Of a DNA stretch of 64,000 nt, positions 25,851 through 34,444 are shown piece by piece (the first letter of the stretch is position 1; each line of letters begins with the position of its first letter). The notes under the pieces are model-generated. The model was given only the letters and a program-made list of their open reading frames with translations, was not told the DNA's origin and ran no database searches. The position numbers and the translations under genes were made by a program. Source of the DNA: Loktanella sp. M215 (GTDB taxonomy: Bacteria > Pseudomonadota > Alphaproteobacteria > Rhodobacterales > Rhodobacteraceae). The stretch lies in the NCBI RefSeq assembly GCF_021735925.1, contig NZ_WMEA01000001.1, positions 595,501-659,500 on the forward strand. Direction: 5' to 3'.

Positions 25851-26851
25851 GCGGGCACCGCCGTCACGGATCGGGCTGCAGCGCGCTGTTCGGCGTTCAG
25901 ATGGCACAGCGCCATGTGATCGCCGTCGCGCCGGGCGGGTGGTTCGGTGCCGCACACCGCCATGCGAGCGGGGCAGCGCGGGGCAAAGGCGCAGCCTTTG
26001 GGCACCTGTCCCACCATCGGGGGCGCACCGGGGATGGACGGCAGACGCGCGGGGCGCTGGCCTGTCAGCGGCGGGATAGAGCCGAGCAGACCCCACGTAT
26101 AAGGATGCATCGGCGCGTTGAAAACGTCGGCGGCGGTGCCGCTTTCCACAACGCGGCCCGCATACATCACGACGACCCGGTCGGCCATTTCGGCGACGAC
26201 ACCCATGTCGTGGGTAATCAGCACGATGGCCGATCCATGATCGCGCCGCAGCTTGCGCAACAGGTCCAGCACCTGCGCCTGCACCGTCGTATCCAGCGCC
26301 GTCGTCGGTTCATCCGCGATCAGCAGCGACGGGTTGCACGACAGCGCCATCGCGATCACCGCCCGCTGGCGCATGCCGCCCGACAACTGGTGCGGAAACC
26401 GGCGGGCGGTATCGTCGGGGTCGAATATCCCCACCTCGGCCAGCAGCGCCACGGCCCGGTCCCACGCCGCACGCGCACCGACGCGTTCATGCGCCCGGAT
26501 CTGCTCCACGATCTGCGCCCCGATGCTCAGCACAGGGGTCAATGCGGTCATGGGGTCCTGAGAGATGAAGGCGATCTCGTTCCCGCGCAGGCGGCGCATC
26601 TGCCGTTCCTTCAGCCCCAGCAACGACTGGCCGCGAAAGGTGACGGTGCCCCCGACGGTCGTGTTGCGCGGATCGTGCAGACCCATCACCGACAGCAGCG
26701 ACAGGGTCTTGCCGGACCCGCTTTCGCCCACGACGGACAGGATCTCTCCGGGCTGCACGGTAAAGGACACATCCTGCACCGCGGTCAGCGCTCCCGCCTC
26801 GGTGGCAAACGTGACGCTCAGCCCAGTGACGTCCAGCAAGGGTTCGGTCAT
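25847..26851 (-). CDS. Dipeptide/oligopeptide ABC ATPase, DppD/OppD type
   Basis: A 334-residue ATPase partner of the DppF-type protein. Walker A is SVVGESGSGKTLSLLSV, signature HQLSGGMRQRAVIAMA, Walker B LLIADEPTTALD; the C-terminus has CAFAPRCPARMAVCG. Its ATG overlaps the stop of the DppB-type permease. The two ATPases would form the asymmetric nucleotide-binding pair of one peptide importer. Confidence 0.92.
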   Translation of the reverse strand: MTEPLLDVTGLSVTFATEAGALTAVQDVSFTVQPGEILSVVGESGSGKTLSLLSVMGLHDPRNTTVGGTVTFRGQSLLGLKERQMRRLRGNEIAFISQDPMTALTPVLSIGAQIVEQIRAHERVGARAAWDRAVALLAEVGIFDPDDTARRFPHQLSGGMRQRAVIAMALSCNPSLLIADEPTTALDTTVQAQVLDLLRKLRRDHGSAIVLITHDMGVVAEMADRVVVMYAGRVVESGTAADVFNAPMHPYTWGLLGSIPPLTGQRPARLPSIPGAPPMVGQVPKGCAFAPRCPARMAVCGTEPPARRDGDHMALCHLNAEQRAAARSVTAVPA

Positions 26852-27816
26852 GCGCGCATCCTCGGGTCGATCACGGCGTAAAGCATGTCGACGACCGCGT
26901 TGGCCGCGACGACGAAAAAAGAGGCATACATCACCGTGGCAAGGATCACGGGCAGATCAAGACTTTGCAGCGCCTGATAGGTCAGCCGCCCGACGCCGTT
27001 GATGCCAAAGACGACCTCTGTCAGCAGCGCCGCCCCGCCGACCAGCGCACCGAAATCGAGGCCGAACATCGTCACGAAGGGCAGCAGCGACGTGCGAAAG
27101 GCATGCCGCAACATGATGCGGCGGCCCGACAGACCCTTGGCGCGGGCGGTGCGGATGTAATCCTCGCCGTAAGCCTCGATGATATTGGCCCGCAGGATGC
27201 GGGCGTAGATGCCGATGTAGAGCACCGCGAGGGTCAGCCACGGGATGACGAGGGATTTGAACCAGCCCGACACGCTGTCCGTCAGCGGCACGTAGCCCAG
27301 CCCCGGCACCCATGAAAACAGCCATGTGTCGTGAAACCGGCTTTGACTGACGAGGTTCATCACCTCGCCCAGCCAGAACACGGGCATAGAGATGCCGATG
27401 AGGGCAAGGATCATCAACCCCCGGTCCACCCATGTATCGCGCATCGCGGCCGCCACCAGTCCGACGCCGATGCTGCCGACGACCCACAGGATCGCGGCCC
27501 CCGTGACCAGCGACAGCGTTGCGGGCACGGCGTCCAGCACCTGCGGGATCACCTTTTGCCCCCGGTTCACGAAGGACGTCAGATCGCGTGTGATGAACAG
27601 CCGTTTCATCAGCACCGCGTATTGCACCGGCAGCGGACGGTCGAAGCCGAAGTCGTGGCGGATCTGGGCCACCGTCTCTGGCGCGGCATTGCGGCCTGCG
27701 ATCCGGGCGGCGGGGTCCGATCCGGGGGTCGCAAAGAAGATGGCAAAGACCAGCACCGAGATGCCGAACATCACGAAGGCCATCTGGATCAGGCGTTGCA
27801 GGATGGTTGCGATCAT
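26848..27816 (-). CDS. Peptide ABC permease, DppB type
   Basis: A 322-residue permease with a conserved N-terminal membrane segment (LIQMAFVMFGISVLVFAIFF), the DppB N-terminal domain and the EAA loop (TARAKGLSGRRIMLRHAFRT). The ATG at 27816 was chosen over an upstream in-frame start because the protein then begins with the usual ILQRLIQ. It sits downstream of the DppC-type gene, the reverse of the common B-C order. Confidence 0.92.
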   Translation of the reverse strand: MIATILQRLIQMAFVMFGISVLVFAIFFATPGSDPAARIAGRNAAPETVAQIRHDFGFDRPLPVQYAVLMKRLFITRDLTSFVNRGQKVIPQVLDAVPATLSLVTGAAILWVVGSIGVGLVAAAMRDTWVDRGLMILALIGISMPVFWLGEVMNLVSQSRFHDTWLFSWVPGLGYVPLTDSVSGWFKSLVIPWLTLAVLYIGIYARILRANIIEAYGEDYIRTARAKGLSGRRIMLRHAFRTSLLPFVTMFGLDFGALVGGAALLTEVVFGINGVGRLTYQALQSLDLPVILATVMYASFFVVAANAVVDMLYAVIDPRMRA

Positions 27817-27820
27817 CGGC

Positions 27821-28873
27821 CTATCCCAGCTTGAACCGGGGATCGAGCGCGTCGCGCATGCAATCACCCAGCACGTTCAGCGCCAGCACCGTGATGACGA
27901 TGGCGATCCCGGGCGCCAGTGCGACGACAGGCCGGGAATACAGCAAGGTCTGCCCGTCCTGAATGATCGTGCCCCAGCTGGCATCCGGCGGTTGCACCCC
28001 GATCGACAGGAACGAAAGCGCGGATTCCGTCACGATAGCCAGCGCCAGAAGGATCGGCACGAAGACGATCAGCGTCGGCACGACGTTGGGCAGGATGTCC
28101 CGCAGCAGGATGCGGCGGGTCGGCATGCCAAGCCCGATAGCGGCCAGCACGAATTCCGACTGGCGCAGGGTCAGCACCTTGGACCGGATCGGTCGCGCGA
28201 CATAAGGAACGTAGATGACGCCGATGATCCCGATGGGCAGCACGAGGCTGCCCGCGGTGATGGTGAATGGCCCGATGGCAAAGCTGCTGTTCAGCAGCAC
28301 GATCGACAGCGAAATCGCCAGCAGATAAACCGGAAACGCCCAAAGCACGTCGAGAATCCGGCTTAGCACCATGTCCACGACGCCGCCCGCAAACCCCGCG
28401 ACAACACCGATGAGCGAGGCGAGAGTCAAGCAGATCACCGTGGCCGCCCCCGCGATGAACAGCGAATTCCGGCCGCCATAAAGCAACCGCGCCGCCACGT
28501 CGCGCCCCTGATTGTCGGCGCCCAGCATATAGGCCGTCGTCCATGTCGGCCCGATCGGCGTCACGCCCAGCCCCAGCCCGGTGGTGGATGGCTGCATGAC
28601 CGGAACGCTTGTGCCGTTCAGCGTGATCGACCCGCCGAGGTTCGACCGGAACGGATCGCTGCCCGCCAAATCGGCATAAAGCGGCGCCAGCGCGCTCAGC
28701 ACCACGATGATGCACAACACGATGACGGACACGACGGCAGAACGATTGCGGGACAGCCGCCGCACCGCCGTGGCCCAGGGACCGCGTCCGGCGCGGACGC
28801 CGGGCGCGGACAGGTTCACAGGATCGACCCCTGCGGCGGGTGCGGAGTCCGATACTGTGGCAGGCCGGTTCAT
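27821..28873 (-). CDS. Peptide ABC permease, DppC type
   Basis: A 350-residue permease with a proline/glycine-rich N-terminal tail, a first membrane helix (SAVVSVIVLCIIVVLSALAP), and the EAA loop in VLAAIGLGMPTRRILLRDIL. The insert between the first helix and the core (about residues 70-130) is longer than average and includes GTSVPVMQPSTTGLGLG. It starts 3 bp after the binding-protein stop. Part of the same operon. Confidence 0.9.
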   Translation of the reverse strand: MNRPATVSDSAPAAGVDPVNLSAPGVRAGRGPWATAVRRLSRNRSAVVSVIVLCIIVVLSALAPLYADLAGSDPFRSNLGGSITLNGTSVPVMQPSTTGLGLGVTPIGPTWTTAYMLGADNQGRDVAARLLYGGRNSLFIAGAATVICLTLASLIGVVAGFAGGVVDMVLSRILDVLWAFPVYLLAISLSIVLLNSSFAIGPFTITAGSLVLPIGIIGVIYVPYVARPIRSKVLTLRQSEFVLAAIGLGMPTRRILLRDILPNVVPTLIVFVPILLALAIVTESALSFLSIGVQPPDASWGTIIQDGQTLLYSRPVVALAPGIAIVITVLALNVLGDCMRDALDPRFKLG

Positions 28874-28876
28874 GGC

Positions 28877-30553
28877 CTATTGGACCCAGGAATTGGCCAT
28901 GACCCACTGGAACTGGTTCGAGAATTCGAAATTCCCGACCCGCTTTGACAGGAAGTCGACGTGCTTGGGCGTGAACAGCGGCGCCATCGGGGCCTTTTCC
29001 ATGATCGCCTTGTCGATGGCCGCCCATTCGGTATTCGCAGCCTCCGGGTCGGTGACGGCCAGCTGCATCGCGGCCTGCATCCGGGCGTCGATGTCGGCGT
29101 CGCAGAAGCCCGCGATGTTGACCGACGAATCCGACCCCGGGTGGAACGAGGCGCAGGACAGAAGCACGTTCAGAAAGTTCGAGGCGGCCGGATAGTCCTG
29201 ATACCACTGGCTGACCGAGATCTGCACGTTGTTGCTGGTGTTCTGGATATAGGTGAACTGGATATTGGCCGAGATCGCCTTGACCGAAGCGTTGTAGCCC
29301 AGATCGGTCAGCACCGATGCAATGTAGGTGCCGACATCGCGGCTGACGACGGAATCCTCGGTAATGACGGTGATATCCTGCCCCTTGGTGCCGGATTCAT
29401 CGACCAGCGCCTGCGCCTTTTCCATATCGGGCGCGGACCAGACCGTGCCCGGGTCCTTGGTATACATGCAGGTATCCTCATGCCCCGGAAAGCCCGGCGG
29501 CAGGATCTGGCAGACGGGTTGAGCGAGGACCTGCCCCCCGAAGATGCCGACCAGCGCGGCGCGGTCGACCGCATAGTTCACCGCCTGCCGCACGCGCACA
29601 TCGTCGAAGGGGGCAAGGTTCACGTTCATCGGCGCATACCAGAAGGCGGTCAGCGGATTGACGTGGACCTGATCGGCGTATTGCGTGCCGATTTCCGACA
29701 GGCGGTCGGACGGGGGCGGATCGAACATCCAGTCGGCCTGACCGTTCTGGACCGCCGTGACCTCGGCCTCGTCCGTCAGGCCGAAGCCGTATTCGATGCG
29801 GTCCACGAACCCGTCAGGCTGGGCCTGCTCGCTCCACTGGGTGAAGTTTGGATTGCGCACCATGACAAGGGCTTCGTTCGGATTGTAGCTGTCGAACATG
29901 TAGGGGCCGGTGCCAGGGATCGGTTCGACGCCCACGTCGGTCGTCGGCGCCTCTGCCGGAAGGATCGACGCATGGGGCACGGCGATCTTGAAGAAGAATT
30001 CCGGATCCGCTGCCGTCAGGTTGATCGTGACAGTGCCCGCTTCGGCATCGCCGATGACACCGCCTTCAAGCGTGCAGTCGGCGGGCGACGCGATGCAGGC
30101 CTCGGCCCCCACGATGCCGTTGTAGAACGTGCCGGACGTCGGGCTGGACACCTTGAAGATGCGCTGGAAGGACGCGACCACGTCGTCGACGCCCAGATCG
30201 CTGCCATCGGCGAACTTGATGCCATCGCGCAGCTTGAAGACATAGGTCTTGCCGTCGTTCGTGGCCTCCGGGATCGCCTCGGCCAGATCGGGGACCAGCA
30301 CGGTGCCGTCGATGCCGTTGCCCTTCTGGAACGCAACAAGGCCGTCATAAACCGACTGGTACAGCTGCCAGTATTGCAGGGTGTAATTCACGTGCGGGTC
30401 GATGGTGCCGGCGGCGGCGCGGGCCACAAGCTTCAGCGTGCCGCCCTTGTGGGCGTCCATCAGGGACGCGCGGTCCTGTGCCGTGGCCAGCGCGGTCCCG
30501 GCCAGCAGCGCCAGACCGGACGCCAGCAGTGTCGTCTTTGGATGTCGTATCAT
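28877..30553 (-). CDS. Peptide-binding protein, solute-binding family 5
   Basis: A 558-residue periplasmic protein with a signal peptide (LLASGLALLAGTALATAQ) and the family 5 layout: KLVARAAAGTIDPHVNY early, then YVFKLRDGIKFADGS near residue 110, characteristic of peptide/nickel binding proteins. It feeds the DppBCDF-like importer. Four cysteines in the second half (QPVCQILPPGFPGHEDTCMY, LLSCAS, GFCDAD) may form disulfides. Its neighbour upstream is an S33 peptidase, which suggests small peptides or amino-acid amides as ligands. Confidence 0.9.
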   Translation of the reverse strand: MIRHPKTTLLASGLALLAGTALATAQDRASLMDAHKGGTLKLVARAAAGTIDPHVNYTLQYWQLYQSVYDGLVAFQKGNGIDGTVLVPDLAEAIPEATNDGKTYVFKLRDGIKFADGSDLGVDDVVASFQRIFKVSSPTSGTFYNGIVGAEACIASPADCTLEGGVIGDAEAGTVTINLTAADPEFFFKIAVPHASILPAEAPTTDVGVEPIPGTGPYMFDSYNPNEALVMVRNPNFTQWSEQAQPDGFVDRIEYGFGLTDEAEVTAVQNGQADWMFDPPPSDRLSEIGTQYADQVHVNPLTAFWYAPMNVNLAPFDDVRVRQAVNYAVDRAALVGIFGGQVLAQPVCQILPPGFPGHEDTCMYTKDPGTVWSAPDMEKAQALVDESGTKGQDITVITEDSVVSRDVGTYIASVLTDLGYNASVKAISANIQFTYIQNTSNNVQISVSQWYQDYPAASNFLNVLLSCASFHPGSDSSVNIAGFCDADIDARMQAAMQLAVTDPEAANTEWAAIDKAIMEKAPMAPLFTPKHVDFLSKRVGNFEFSNQFQWVMANSWVQ

Positions 30554-30589
30554 TGGTATCCCCCAAGTCGAGTTCAGTCAGATGATGTG

Positions 30590-30608
30590 CGGGCCGTTCA
30601 GCGGCCCG
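30590..30608 (-). other. Hairpin over the peptidase stop codon
   Basis: CGGGCCG-CTGAA-CGGCCCG is a perfect 7-bp stem with a 5-nt loop that includes the stop codon of the S33 peptidase. No T-tract follows. It may influence the ratio between the peptidase and the binding protein 45 bp downstream. Confidence 0.4.
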
Positions 30609-31491
30609 TCTGGTTCAGGAAAGCGGCGACAACAGACAGGCAGGCGTCCTTCTCCTCGACATGCGGCATGTGGCTGCTGTCTTCAAAGATCTGCCAGCGC
30701 ACGTCGGGAATGTTGTCCGCATAGGGCTGCACTGTGGCCGGCGTCGCCTCATCATGGCGACCGGAAATCAGAAACGTCGGCACGGCGATCCGGTGCAGCC
30801 TGTCGATGATCGTCCAGTTCTTGAGGGTGCCGATGACGTGAAATTCGCTGGGTCCATTCATCGTGTGATATACGGTCGGATCGGCGGCGATGGCATCGAA
30901 GGTCCGCACGACCTCTGGCGGCATCGGCTGCACGCGACAGACATGCTTGGCGTAGAAGACATCGGACGCCGCGACATAGGCGGGATCGTCGGTCGTGCCC
31001 GCTGCCTCATGGGACGTCAGCGCCTCGGCCACGTCGGCGGGCAGTGCGGCCTTCAGCTTGTTCGCCTCCTGCACCCAAAGCGCCATCGAAGCGGGCGAAT
31101 CCGCGATCACGAGGGAGATCAGACCATCGGGCCGGCGCACGGCGAATTCGGCGCCCAGCATCCCGCCCCAGGACTGACCAAGGACGTGATACCCGTCCCG
31201 CACGCCCAGATGATCGATCAGGTTTTCCAGCTCTGCAATGAACAGGTCGACAGTCCAGAAGTCCGGCCCCTTGTCGCGCAGGTGGGTCGAACGTCCGTTC
31301 CCGATCTGGTCATACAGGATGACAGGCCGCCCGGTGTCTGCAATGTCGCCGAAGGCCAGAACGTAGTCATGGGTGCAGCCCGGACCGCCATGCAGGACGA
31401 TCAACGGCGGCGTTTCCGAGTCCAGATCGCCCTTCACCTGATACCACGTCTCGTATTCCCCGAATGCCGCTGTGCCCGTGGTAATCTTCAC
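30598..31491 (-). CDS. Proline iminopeptidase-family alpha/beta hydrolase (S33)
   Basis: A 297-residue cytoplasmic serine peptidase/amidase of family S33. The oxyanion motif [10 protein letters not shown], the nucleophile elbow GQSWGG (Ser), and a late Asp/His pair (SGRHDEATP and SSHMPHVEE) form the expected triad. It should release N-terminal residues from short peptides or act on amino-acid amides. The GTG at 31491 gives the family-typical beginning [18 protein letters not shown]; a TTG 11 codons upstream has no better site. First gene of the peptide importer operon, so uptake and hydrolysis are coupled. Confidence 0.88.
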   Translation of the reverse strand: MKITTGTAAFGEYETWYQVKGDLDSETPPLIVLHGGPGCTHDYVLAFGDIADTGRPVILYDQIGNGRSTHLRDKGPDFWTVDLFIAELENLIDHLGVRDGYHVLGQSWGGMLGAEFAVRRPDGLISLVIADSPASMALWVQEANKLKAALPADVAEALTSHEAAGTTDDPAYVAASDVFYAKHVCRVQPMPPEVVRTFDAIAADPTVYHTMNGPSEFHVIGTLKNWTIIDRLHRIAVPTFLISGRHDEATPATVQPYADNIPDVRWQIFEDSSHMPHVEEKDACLSVVAAFLNQTGR

Positions 31492-31681
31492 CTGATATCC
31501 GCCTGTGATCGCTCTTTGGCGCAAGCATGCGCTTTAAAAAATCGAAGGCAATCGAACAGGTCAAAATGATCCGGAACTCTCCGTTTCAGGTAGCGCAGCG
31601 CTTAAAATTTAGGCACGCAAATAGATCAAGATAATCAATCGATACACCCATGTAGAACGCCTTTCGGCACCAGAACAGGCT

Positions 31682-31769
31682 GGACCGTTCGACCGATGTG
31701 CGTCGTATAGACGGTCGATCCAATGCCAAATTTGATCAAACGGTCCGAAGCATAAAAAGATGGGACCGT
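31682..31769. promoter_or_regulatory. Cluster of GACCG inverted repeats upstream of peptidase/importer operon
   Basis: Within 88 bp there are five GACCG/CGGTC half-sites. Two inverted repeats have the same spacer: TCGACCG-N16-CGGTCGA (31689-31718) and ACGGTCC-N16-GGACCGT (31740-31769), with centres 51 bp apart. A palindrome TTTGATCAAA (31731-31740) lies between them. The region also has the AT-rich stretch expected of a promoter for the minus-strand peptidase gene 190-280 bp away. Likely a regulator-binding region; no regulator gene is adjacent. Confidence 0.5.
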
Positions 31770-31796
31770 ATGGCGTGATCAGTGCTCCGCACCCGC

Positions 31797-32603
31797 TCAG
31801 TCGGCAATGACCGTAAAGCCCTGCCTTTCAAAGGCCACCCGCGCAGAGTCGCTGCGCAGGAAGGCCAGAAAGTCGCCATTCAAGGGATTGTCACTCGCCG
31901 CCATGGCTGCCGCCGGATAGATGATCGGCGGGTGCGAGTCCTCTGGGAACGTGCCGACGACGCTGACCCGATCGTCGGCAGCGGCGTCGGTGGCATAAAC
32001 GATACCCAAGGGCGCCTCTCCCGTCGACACAAAGGCGAGGGCCGCGCGGACGGTGTTGGCCTGCGCCACATCAGGCGCGACCTTGTCCCACACACCAAGG
32101 CTTGTCAGCGCCGCCTTGCCATAGACGCCCGCAGGCACAGCATCCACCAGCGCCATTGCCAGACGGCCGTCCCCCAGCAACCCTGCCAGATCGAAACCGG
32201 GTGTGATGGCGACCGGTGGCACATCCGTTCCGTGCGCAATCAGGACAAGGGTGTTGCCCAGCAGATCGAACCGCGTGCCTGCGGCCACAAGGCCACCTTC
32301 ATCAAGCGCGTCCATCCAGTCGGGACTGGCAGAGATGAAGATATCGGCAGGCGCCCCCTGCTGGATCTGCCGTGCGAGTTCAGAGCTGCCGCCAAGCGAG
32401 ACCACAGCAGTGTTGCCCGTCGCATTGGCCCACCGGGCTGCGACCTCGTCCATCGCGTTCTTCATGCTGGCTGCGGCAAAGACCGTGATGTCATCGGCCG
32501 AGGCCTGTATGGGGCAGGATGCCACTATCGCCGCCAAGACCACGGCAGCCATGGACAAGGACGGGGTCATCCGGAAAGGGCGTGTCACCGTGGCGGCTTC
32601 CAT
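31797..32603 (-). CDS. modA: Molybdate-binding protein ModA
   Basis: A periplasmic molybdate/tungstate-binding protein of the ModA family. After a signal peptide (SMAAVVLAAIVASCPIQASA), the mature part starts with DDITVFAAASMKNAMDEVA, and LGGSSELARQIQQGAPADIF and PAGVYGKAAL are typical ligand-site segments. Start is uncertain: ATG at 32603 (268 residues) or 32570 (257 residues); neither has a strong ribosome-binding site. There is no modB or modC nearby, so it must work with a permease encoded elsewhere or be a leftover. Confidence 0.85.
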   Translation of the reverse strand: MEAATVTRPFRMTPSLSMAAVVLAAIVASCPIQASADDITVFAAASMKNAMDEVAARWANATGNTAVVSLGGSSELARQIQQGAPADIFISASPDWMDALDEGGLVAAGTRFDLLGNTLVLIAHGTDVPPVAITPGFDLAGLLGDGRLAMALVDAVPAGVYGKAALTSLGVWDKVAPDVAQANTVRAALAFVSTGEAPLGIVYATDAAADDRVSVVGTFPEDSHPPIIYPAAAMAASDNPLNGDFLAFLRSDSARVAFERQGFTVIAD

Positions 32604-32903
32604 TGGCAGCGATAAGTTCAGCAAGAGATATCGCGTGTCGGTGTATCGGAACGCAAGCGTCATTTCTTTCCGGGCATATCGCCCAGCAGCGACTGGATCG
32701 CGCCGCTGGACCTGCGGCAGCGGCATCTGCAAGCGGCTTGCGTCGCCCGCACCACCCAGCTGACGCTTTCAAAAGCAAAAGTGTGCCTTGGCGCAGCACC
32801 ACCCGTGGCCAAATAACCACCACATGCAATCCAGCGCAATACACGTGCCAAAGCACCCAGCAGATCGTTGCGGTCCGGATGCTTGGTCGCCCTGACGGGC
32901 CGG
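32604..32903. other. Gap between modA and nitH
   Basis: No gene is supported in these 300 bp. Close to the nitH end there is a 6-bp hairpin CCTGAC-N6-GTCAGG (32891-32908) overlapping the nitH stop, without a T-tract. The side near modA should contain its promoter. Confidence 0.4.
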
Positions 32904-34184
32904 TCAGGCAGAATGACTCCGGACCGGTTCCGCGCCGCACCGTCCGGCAATCGCACGGGCCACATAGGCCGCATCTTCTGCCACGCCCAGAAAGCGACCG
33001 GACCCCCAGGTGTGCAGCCAGCCGAGGCCCAGAAAGTAGACCCCGTCCACCTCGCAAATCCCACGCTTGTGAACCGGCCGACCACGCGGGTCGAGGCAAT
33101 CGACCTGCAGCCAATCGTAATTTGGCCGGAACCCGATACACCACAGGATCGAGGTGATCCCTTCGCCCGCTGCATCGATCTCCGTCACTTCGACGCCGGG
33201 CCGCCAGACCTTCTCGAACGGCGGCTCCACCGGCGCGTCGATCCCTTCCCGCGCGATATAGGCGTCGATCATCTGCCTGATGCTGACATAACTCTTGTCG
33301 GCGGCATCCAGATTGGCCTCCAGATCCGGCTGAAACCGGATCGTCGTGCCGTCCATATCCGCGACAGAGCCATACATCTGCAACCCGTCCAGCGCAAAGC
33401 GCCGCAGGTCGATTTCATGACCGCCGTCGCGGCCCGACATGTAGTGGTTGGTCTTCGCCTCGGTCGTCTTGGGGTCCGGTTGCTGCGCGATCGTCGTCTC
33501 GTAATACCCCAGCTGATGCAGCCAGTCGGTCGCGTCCCGCCCGCGATACCAGCGCGGGCTGCGCGGCGCGGGACCGACGGCCAAGCGCACGTCACGCCCG
33601 GCGATGGTCAGATCCTCCATCATCTGCACACCGGACTGGCCGGTGCCGACGACAAGGCAGGTGCCGTCCGGAATGTCCGACGGGCGGCGGTAGGATTTCG
33701 AATGGATCTGGGTGATCGCCGGGTCCAGCTTGTGGGCGAAGGGCGGCGTGATGGGTGTGTCATAACCACCGGATGCGATGATGACGTGATCGCAGGACCA
33801 CAGGCCCTGATCGGTGTCGACCTCGAACCCCGCGCCCACCTTTTCGACGCGGATCACGGTGACGCCTTCGTGCAACGGCGCGTCGAAGCTCTCGCAGAAC
33901 CCTTCCACGTATTCGACGATCTGATCCTTCAGCATGAACCCGGTGGGATCGTCGCCGCGATAGGGCCAGTCCGGCAGCTTGCATTGCCAGTTCGGCGTCA
34001 CGAGGCAGAAGCTGTCCCAGCGGTCTGCCTTCCATGCATGGAACCGCTGGTGGCGTTCCAGCACCACGTGATCGACACCGGCCTGACACAGGTAATAGGA
34101 CGCCGACATCCCCGCCTGCCCCGCCCCCACGATGACGGTCGTGACATGGGTGCGGGCGGCTGGTTTCAGTGGATGGACAGGCAT
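32904..34184 (-). CDS. nitH: MSMEG_0569 family flavin-dependent oxidoreductase (NitH)
   Basis: A 426-residue FAD/NADPH oxidoreductase related to flavin monooxygenases. The FAD motif VIVGAGQAGMSASYYL is near residue 18 and an NADPH motif (VVGTGQSGVQMMEDL) near residue 175. The family name comes from the conserved mycobacterial/cyanobacterial cluster in which it occurs. It is the last gene of the Nit1C operon and overlaps nitG by 19 bp. Its substrate is unknown; an oxygenation of the nitrile-derived compound is possible. Confidence 0.9.
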   Translation of the reverse strand: MPVHPLKPAARTHVTTVIVGAGQAGMSASYYLCQAGVDHVVLERHQRFHAWKADRWDSFCLVTPNWQCKLPDWPYRGDDPTGFMLKDQIVEYVEGFCESFDAPLHEGVTVIRVEKVGAGFEVDTDQGLWSCDHVIIASGGYDTPITPPFAHKLDPAITQIHSKSYRRPSDIPDGTCLVVGTGQSGVQMMEDLTIAGRDVRLAVGPAPRSPRWYRGRDATDWLHQLGYYETTIAQQPDPKTTEAKTNHYMSGRDGGHEIDLRRFALDGLQMYGSVADMDGTTIRFQPDLEANLDAADKSYVSIRQMIDAYIAREGIDAPVEPPFEKVWRPGVEVTEIDAAGEGITSILWCIGFRPNYDWLQVDCLDPRGRPVHKRGICEVDGVYFLGLGWLHTWGSGRFLGVAEDAAYVARAIAGRCGAEPVRSHSA

Positions 34185-34444
34185 GTGACGGTCTCCTCTG
34201 GGTCATAGCGGGCGACGGCAGCGGCGATCCTTGCCGCCTGCGCGTCGGCGGAGGTGCAGCGGAACCCGAATTTCGCCTCGACCCGCCGCGCGGCAAGGTC
34301 GAGTGCTGTGCGGGTGCGCACGTGGAAATCGTCGACGCGGTAGGCCTCGCCCGCCTTCAGATGATCGAAGATGACGGTGGAGGGCGAATAGCAGGACTCC
34401 TCTGTCCCGTCGGGCCAGCGGATGCGGAATGTGGCTTCAGGCAT
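34166..34444 (-). CDS. nitG: MSMEG_0570 family nitrogen starvation response protein (NitG)
   Basis: A 92-residue protein of unknown function that is a constant member of Nit1C clusters. It starts PEATFRIRWPDGTEESCYSPS and has FHVRTRTALDLAARRVEAKFG later; no membrane segment or signal peptide is visible. Its ATG overlaps the end of nitF by 8 bp. It could be a small subunit or accessory protein for one of the neighbouring enzymes. Confidence 0.88.
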   Translation of the reverse strand: MPEATFRIRWPDGTEESCYSPSTVIFDHLKAGEAYRVDDFHVRTRTALDLAARRVEAKFGFRCTSADAQAARIAAAVARYDPEETVTCLSIH

